Positions 59,420 to 64,000 of a DNA stretch of 64,000 nt are shown piece after piece; the first letter of the stretch is position 1, and every line of letters begins with the position of its first letter. Position numbers and translations under genes: made by a program. Origin of the DNA: Brevibacillus_D fluminis_A (GTDB taxonomy: Bacteria; Bacillota; Bacilli; Brevibacillales; Brevibacillaceae); assembly GCF_052072235.1 (NCBI RefSeq), contig NZ_CM125436.1, positions 4,086,001 through 4,150,000 of the forward strand, read 5' to 3'. A model generated the notes under the pieces. That model was not told where the DNA came from. It was given only the letters and a program-made list of their open reading frames with translations, and did no database searches.

Positions 59420-61384
59420 TTATTTCGTCAACCCCATCGGCTGCGCTCCGCTGATTGCCACACGCATCTTTTCGCTCGGTTTGACGCTGTCGATCGCAGC
59501 AATCTCCGCGTTCTGATAGATCGGGGGAGATGGCTGGATGACCACGTAGGTCGGAACGATTTTTTTCAGCTGTGCGATGATCTCCTCCTGACGAATGCTC
59601 CCTTTGCGAAAGGCGATCAATTCGAGTTCAAACAGCGATTGCATCAGGCCGTTCCAGGAAAACGCAAGCGAGTTGCTGATGAAAATACGGTCGTGCTTCG
59701 TCGCCGTCAAGCCTTCTTCCATGGTGAACAGCTCTTCAAACAATTTTTCTCCGGGGCGCATGCCGGTATATTGAATGTGGATGTCTTCGTCGAGCACCAA
59801 TCCCGACAAGCGGATCAGGTCGCGGGCCAGCTTGTCGATACGGATGGGCTGCCCCATATCGAGAATGAAGATTTCCCCGCCATCGGCGAACGCTCCCGCC
59901 TGTATGACAAGCTGCACCGCCTCCGGAATGGTCATGAAAAATCGCTCCATCTCCGGATGCGTCACCGTAACCGGTCCGCCGTTCTTGATTTGCTTTTTAA
60001 AAATCGGCACGACGCTCCCGCGGCTCCCCAGCACATTGCCGAAGCGAACGGTGACGAATTTGGTTTGGCTGATCCGATCGAGGCCCTGAATGATCATCTC
60101 GGCGATGCATTTGGTCGTACCCATCACGCTCGTCGGATTGACCGCTTTATCGGTAGAGATCATGACGAATTTGGAAACTCCGAACTGATGCGCGCACTCC
60201 GCAACATTTTTTGTCCCGAAAATGTTGTTTTTCACTGCCTCCAGCGGGTTCTGCTCCATGAGCGGGACATGCTTGTGCGCTGCGGCATGGAAGACAACCG
60301 ATGGCCGATGCTGCTCGAACACGTCCCACATCCTGCCCTGGTCCCGAATGTCCGCGATGATCGTTTCGATCTGCTGCTTGCGCAAGCGCCCGCTCACCAG
60401 CTCCTGCTCAATCTCATGGATGCTGTTCTCCCCGCGCCCAAGCAAAAGCAGCTTTTTCGGGCGGAACCTGCTGATTTGCCGACACAATTCCGAACCGATC
60501 GATCCGCCGGCACCGGTCACCAAAATGACTTGGTCTTGCAAATAGCCGGCGATTTCCGACAGGTCCATCGTGATCGCCTCCCTGCCGAGCAAGTCTTCGA
60601 TCCGGACATCGCGGATTGCTTGAATGGTAACCTTTTCATTGACAACGTCTGATACGCTGGGCAATAGTTTGATGCTGGCGTTCGTATGCTTGCATACCTC
60701 GATGATCGCGGCGATTTCTTTCTTGGGTGCGGACGGCATGGCGATCACGATATGGGTGATGGCATGCCGGATTACCAAGTCTTTGATCAGCTGTCTCGAT
60801 CCGAAGACCGGCAATCCGAGGATGTGCAAATTGTGCTTTTTGCTGTTGTCATCGATGAACCCGACCGGGACCAGCCCGGAATCAGGCGATTGCAGCAATT
60901 CTTTCGCGACCAGTGTTCCCGCGTTGCCAGCCCCGATGATCAACACGTTTTTGCTCGTCCGATCCGTTTTGGCCCGCAGGAACGCGTTCGAGTAGATCCG
61001 CCAAAAGATCCGCGTGCCCCCAATCCCGATGATGATCAGAAAGAAGGAGATAAGCTCGGTTGACAACGGACTGTGGAGCTGCGGAAAAAACACATCGAAG
61101 ATCAAATCCAGCAAAAAGATGCTGATCTTTGCAAGCGCCACCGATTTGACGATGGCCAACAGCTCTCCTACGCTCGCATACCGCAAGACTCTCCGGTACA
61201 TTTTGTATTTTCGCAAGAGGATAACCGTCAGGAGACTATTTGCGAGGATCGACACCAGCAGGCTGGCCACATAGTCAGGCGGAATGTGGACGTCAAAGCG
61301 GAGCGCATAGGCGAGAATTACCGCAGCCGCGACCGTGCACACATCCAAACCGCCAAGAATCCACATTCGTTTCCGGTAATCCAT
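59420..61384 (-). CDS. Membrane UDP-N-acetyl sugar 4,6-dehydratase (PglF/EpsC/CapD family)
   Basis: 654 aa. Four N-terminal membrane helices (WILGGLDVCTVAAAVILAYA onward) are followed by a first Rossmann domain (VLIIGAGNAGTLVAKELLQS) and a second, catalytic SDR domain (VILVTGAGGSIGSELC; MISTDKAVNPTSVMGTTK). In the PglF/EpsC group the catalytic Tyr is replaced by Met, and VMGTTK here has exactly this Met-x3-Lys. It converts UDP-GlcNAc to the 4-keto-6-deoxy sugar, the first step to bacillosamine-type residues. Confidence 0.92.
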   Translation of the reverse strand: MDYRKRMWILGGLDVCTVAAAVILAYALRFDVHIPPDYVASLLVSILANSLLTVILLRKYKMYRRVLRYASVGELLAIVKSVALAKISIFLLDLIFDVFFPQLHSPLSTELISFFLIIIGIGGTRIFWRIYSNAFLRAKTDRTSKNVLIIGAGNAGTLVAKELLQSPDSGLVPVGFIDDNSKKHNLHILGLPVFGSRQLIKDLVIRHAITHIVIAMPSAPKKEIAAIIEVCKHTNASIKLLPSVSDVVNEKVTIQAIRDVRIEDLLGREAITMDLSEIAGYLQDQVILVTGAGGSIGSELCRQISRFRPKKLLLLGRGENSIHEIEQELVSGRLRKQQIETIIADIRDQGRMWDVFEQHRPSVVFHAAAHKHVPLMEQNPLEAVKNNIFGTKNVAECAHQFGVSKFVMISTDKAVNPTSVMGTTKCIAEMIIQGLDRISQTKFVTVRFGNVLGSRGSVVPIFKKQIKNGGPVTVTHPEMERFFMTIPEAVQLVIQAGAFADGGEIFILDMGQPIRIDKLARDLIRLSGLVLDEDIHIQYTGMRPGEKLFEELFTMEEGLTATKHDRIFISNSLAFSWNGLMQSLFELELIAFRKGSIRQEEIIAQLKKIVPTYVVIQPSPPIYQNAEIAAIDSVKPSEKMRVAISGAQPMGLTK

Positions 61385-61432
61385 ATGTTTTCCTCACCTT
61401 TTCTCACCAGATGCCATGTGTTGCAATACGGG

Positions 61433-62041
61433 TCACTTGCATATTTTCAGCATCGTTTGGAGGATGATCTGGATATCTTTGAAAATGGATGCCTCGTTGA
61501 TGTAACGCAAATTCAACTGTAATTTGTCCGGCATGATGTGCTTGATATAGGTGTCCTCGGGTTCATCCGCCTGATCGAGCAGCAAGCTCTCGTCTTTGTA
61601 CTTGATGGAAGCCCAATCGGTAATGCCGGGCTTCACCTGAAGCACTTTCCGCTGGCTGTCCGTATAGTACCTCACGTAATAAGGAACCTCGGGCCTTGGC
61701 CCAACCAGACTCATCTCCCCCTTCAGCACATTGAAAAGCTGTGGAAGCTCATCCAGCTTGTATTTTCGCAGGATTGCCCCGCTGCGCGTGATTCGCGGAT
61801 CGCGGCCGATCGTCAGCAGCTTTTGATTGCCGGACCCGGCATGGACCATCGTACGGAATTTGTAGATCCAGAACAGCCTTCCGTGACGGCCCACTCTTTG
61901 CTGGCGAAACAGGATTGGCCCCGCCGAATCTGCCTTGATCCACAGAGCGATCACCAGCAAGATCGGGCTGATCAGCAAGACGCCTGCCCCTGCGAGAATG
62001 ACATCGATCATTCGTTTCATCATGAAATAGGCTCTGTTCAT
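61433..62041 (-). CDS. Initiating sugar-phosphate transferase (PglC/EpsL type)
   Basis: 202 aa, the short monotopic form of bacterial sugar transferases. A re-entrant N-terminal helix (MIDVILAGAGVLLISPILLV), KADSAGPILFRQQRVGRHGR, LFWIYKFRTM, catalytic DE in LDELPQLFNVLKGEMSLVGP with RPEVP, and GITDWASI. It transfers a phosphosugar from a UDP-sugar to undecaprenyl phosphate, starting repeat-unit synthesis on the inner membrane face. ATG is 4 nt after the aminotransferase stop. Confidence 0.93.
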   Translation of the reverse strand: MNRAYFMMKRMIDVILAGAGVLLISPILLVIALWIKADSAGPILFRQQRVGRHGRLFWIYKFRTMVHAGSGNQKLLTIGRDPRITRSGAILRKYKLDELPQLFNVLKGEMSLVGPRPEVPYYVRYYTDSQRKVLQVKPGITDWASIKYKDESLLLDQADEPEDTYIKHIMPDKLQLNLRYINEASIFKDIQIILQTMLKICK

Positions 62042-62045
62042 CGCC

Positions 62046-63194
62046 CTATCTCCGGTACTTCTTCACAATGCCGACCACAGCATCGATGACGTAATTCACC
62101 TGTTCGACCGTCATGCCCGGATAAAGCGGCAGCGAAATCACTCCCTCATATGCTTCCTTGGCGACTGGATAATCCTCGATCCGATATCCCGCCTGCTGAT
62201 AGTACGGATGAAGAGGAACGGGGATAAAATGCACGCTGGTGCCGATCCCCTCTTCCTTCAGCAGGTCGATGAATTCATCCCGCGTGATTGTCAGCGCGCC
62301 TTGCCTAATCCGGATAAAAAACAGATGCCACGCATGCCGGTGCTCTGGCGAATCGACAGGAAGAACAAGCTCTTCCAGCTGGGAAAACGCATCGAGATAG
62401 GCGTGCGCATACGTCATGCGGATTTGCTGCATATGCGCAAGTCGCTCCAATTGCCGCAATCCGAGCGCCGCCTGCAGATCGGTCATGTTGTATTTGAAGC
62501 CGGGGTAACGCACCTCGTAGAACCAGCTTCCCTTGTCCGAATAGCGGTTCCATGCATCCTTGCTCATGCCGTGCAAGCTGTAGGCTTTGAGTTTGTCCGC
62601 CAATTCCGGATTGTTCGTGGTGACCATCCCGCCTTCGCCGGTTGAGAGGTTTTTCGTAGCGTAGAAGCTGAAGCATGTCAGTTCGCTTATGCTTCCGACC
62701 GGTTTTCCATGATATTGGGTATACACGGCATGGGCAGCATCCTCGATGACCGTCAGCTTGTATTTGTCCGCAAGCGCGAGCAGCGGCCGCATGTCGCACG
62801 GGTATCCGGCAAAATGAACCGGGATGATCGCTTTCGTTTTCGGCGTGATCATACGCTCAACTTGCTCCGGATCGATATTCAAGGTGACGGGATCAATATC
62901 GGCGAAAACCGGCTTCGCCCCGCAATGGAGAATGGTATTCACCGTGGCGACGAAGGTGTACGGCGTCGTGATCACTTCATCGCCTGGCCCCACTCCGGAA
63001 ACCACTTGTGCGATATGCAGGCCTGCCGTGCACGAGCTGAGCCCGATCGCGTGAGCGCTGTCCACGAGCGATGAAAAAGCTTTTTCGAATTCCAGCGTTT
63101 TCGGGCCTTTGCTGAGCCAGTTGGACCGAAGGGCGGAGACGACTTCCTGAATTTCCTCCTCACCGATATACGGGAGAGCATATGGTACTTTCAC
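62046..63194 (-). CDS. DegT/DnrJ/EryC1/StrS aminotransferase (PglE/EpsN type)
   Basis: 382 aa from GTG at 63194. PLP-dependent: TTPYTFVATVNTILHCGAKP, VIEDAAHA and the PLP lysine in CFSFYATKNLSTGEGGM. It aminates a 4-keto-6-deoxy UDP-sugar to the 4-amino sugar, following the EpsC/PglF dehydratase. The acetyltransferase (PglD/EpsM) of the di-N-acetylbacillosamine route is not in the window. The start overlaps the end region of the glycosyltransferase by only 6 nt spacing. Confidence 0.93.
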   Translation of the reverse strand: MKVPYALPYIGEEEIQEVVSALRSNWLSKGPKTLEFEKAFSSLVDSAHAIGLSSCTAGLHIAQVVSGVGPGDEVITTPYTFVATVNTILHCGAKPVFADIDPVTLNIDPEQVERMITPKTKAIIPVHFAGYPCDMRPLLALADKYKLTVIEDAAHAVYTQYHGKPVGSISELTCFSFYATKNLSTGEGGMVTTNNPELADKLKAYSLHGMSKDAWNRYSDKGSWFYEVRYPGFKYNMTDLQAALGLRQLERLAHMQQIRMTYAHAYLDAFSQLEELVLPVDSPEHRHAWHLFFIRIRQGALTITRDEFIDLLKEEGIGTSVHFIPVPLHPYYQQAGYRIEDYPVAKEAYEGVISLPLYPGMTVEQVNYVIDAVVGIVKKYRR

Positions 63195-63200
63195 TTGTGT

Positions 63201-64000
63201 TCACATCCTCTTTTCGTTAATGGCCGTGCCCGCATGTTGAAGCTGGCTTGAGCGTCCCAATGCGTCTTCATAGACGTCAATCATTTTCTTCATCATCATG
63301 TCAACCGTGAATTGCTCTTGATAGAGCTGCATGCCGGCTTTTCCCATGCTTTTCCGCAGATCAGGGTTCAGCAGCAGCCGTTCCAGCTTTTCTTGCAGCG
63401 TGCGGGCATCTTGCTGGGGAATCAAGCAGCCGGTCACCCCCTCGACGATCGCTTCCGAAACTCCTCCTACCGAAGACGCGATGACGGGCAAGCCTGCGCG
63501 CATCGCCTCTAAAATGCTGAGCGGAAATCCTTCCCACTTGGAGATGAGCAAAAAGATTTGCGCTTTCGCCAACCGCTCGGGGATGTCGCGCCTTGCTCCG
63601 TAAAAGTGAACCTTGCCGCCAAGTCCCAACTCTGCGGCCAATTGCTTCATCGGTGCGAGCAGCGGACCGTCCCCGACCAAATCCAATTCCCACGGGAGGT
63701 GGCGCAATGGCGACAATGCGGTGAGCAGCGTGCGATGGTCTTTTTGTTCTTCAAACCTCGCAATCATGATCAGCCGCACCTGCTCGCGGCCAGGGTCTGC
63801 TAGCAGCCCGCGATCGATCCCGTCCACCCCGTTATGCACCGTGACGACCTTGCGCTGCGAACCGACGCGATAGCGCAGCGCCAGCTCGCGATCATACTCG
63901 CTAACCGTGATGATCCTCGTGGCAAAAGGCGCTGCCAGCCTCTCCACCATCCGGTAAAACAACCTCCTGCGGGGCGGCACCCCTTCCGTGAATGCCCACC
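63201..64000 (-). CDS. Glycosyltransferase family 4, 5' end outside the window
   Basis: At least 266 C-terminal residues. The visible frame continues beyond 64000, since WAFTEGVPPRRRLFYRMVER precedes any credible start. GT4 marks: VHNGVDGID, RLIMIARFEEQKDHRTLLTA, VGDGPLL, and the E-x7-E donor site in SKWEGFPLSILEAMRAGLPV followed by GGVSEAI. It adds a sugar to the lipid-linked polysaccharide repeat unit in the cytoplasm. The polymer operon extends upstream of the window. Confidence 0.9.
   Translation of the reverse strand, partial: WAFTEGVPPRRRLFYRMVERLAAPFATRIITVSEYDRELALRYRVGSQRKVVTVHNGVDGIDRGLLADPGREQVRLIMIARFEEQKDHRTLLTALSPLRHLPWELDLVGDGPLLAPMKQLAAELGLGGKVHFYGARRDIPERLAKAQIFLLISKWEGFPLSILEAMRAGLPVIASSVGGVSEAIVEGVTGCLIPQQDARTLQEKLERLLLNPDLRKSMGKAGMQLYQEQFTVDMMMKKMIDVYEDALGRSSQLQHAGTAINEKRM

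Overview
The window reads as chromosome of an endospore-forming, moderately GC-rich Gram-positive bacterium of the Bacillales. The sequence shows strong GGAGG-type ribosome binding sites, GTG and TTG starts, a GerA/GerB/GerC germinant receptor operon, a soluble SftA-type DNA translocase, class A PBP and LytR-CpsA-Psr enzymes, and exopolysaccharide genes like Bacillus subtilis epsC/epsL/epsN. A Tumebacillus/Alicyclobacillaceae-like or Paenibacillaceae-like host is my guess; no rRNA or marker gene here settles it.

Layout. 1-2424 (minus): ECF vitamin/metabolite importer (S, A, A', T). 2592-11961 (minus): sugar catabolic operon with ROK kinase, TIM-barrel isomerase/lyase-like protein, three Gfo/Idh/MocA dehydrogenases, an ABC sugar importer without its own ATPase, and a ROK repressor; a shared 24-nt operator-like sequence links the repressor to the operon. 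12364-15537: MFS exporter, a decayed LysR gene, a LysR regulator and a divergent rhodanese. 15540-21525: a visibly AT-rich accessory island bounded by IS remnants (IS4 fragment, IS3-type ends, dead IS150-group element) carrying a secreted WD40/Ig-like protein, a frameshifted copper-amine-oxidase-N domain protein, a membrane protein, an XRE regulator and a DUF960-like remnant. 21544-35016: IclR regulator, SftA, a lipoprotein, an inositol-monophosphatase-family enzyme, the ger operon and ilvD. 35143-44426: ECF sigma factor with a DUF4309 anti-sigma-like membrane protein, a ThyX-like protein, trmB, an AAA ATPase, an L,D-transpeptidase and PBP1A. 44807-55061: orphan polyamine-type binding protein, secreted amidohydrolase, YtrA-type GntR/ABC-2 system, CstA/YbdD pyruvate-type transporter with a LytS/LytR-type two-component system. 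55310-57358: phage-tailspike-like beta-helix protein. 57371-64000 (minus): surface polysaccharide operon (LCP, galU, PglF/EpsC, PglC/EpsL, PglE/EpsN, GT4).

The most unusual signal is a pair of ~215-nt long-hairpin elements at 12093-12304 and 37049-37264. They share a near-identical apical core, while their paired arms differ by compensatory changes, which points to selection for a folded RNA or DNA structure. The second is an ECF-sigma promoter grammar (-35, 16 nt, CGTCTA) found both before the sigma gene and before PBP1A, which suggests a local cell-envelope regulon.
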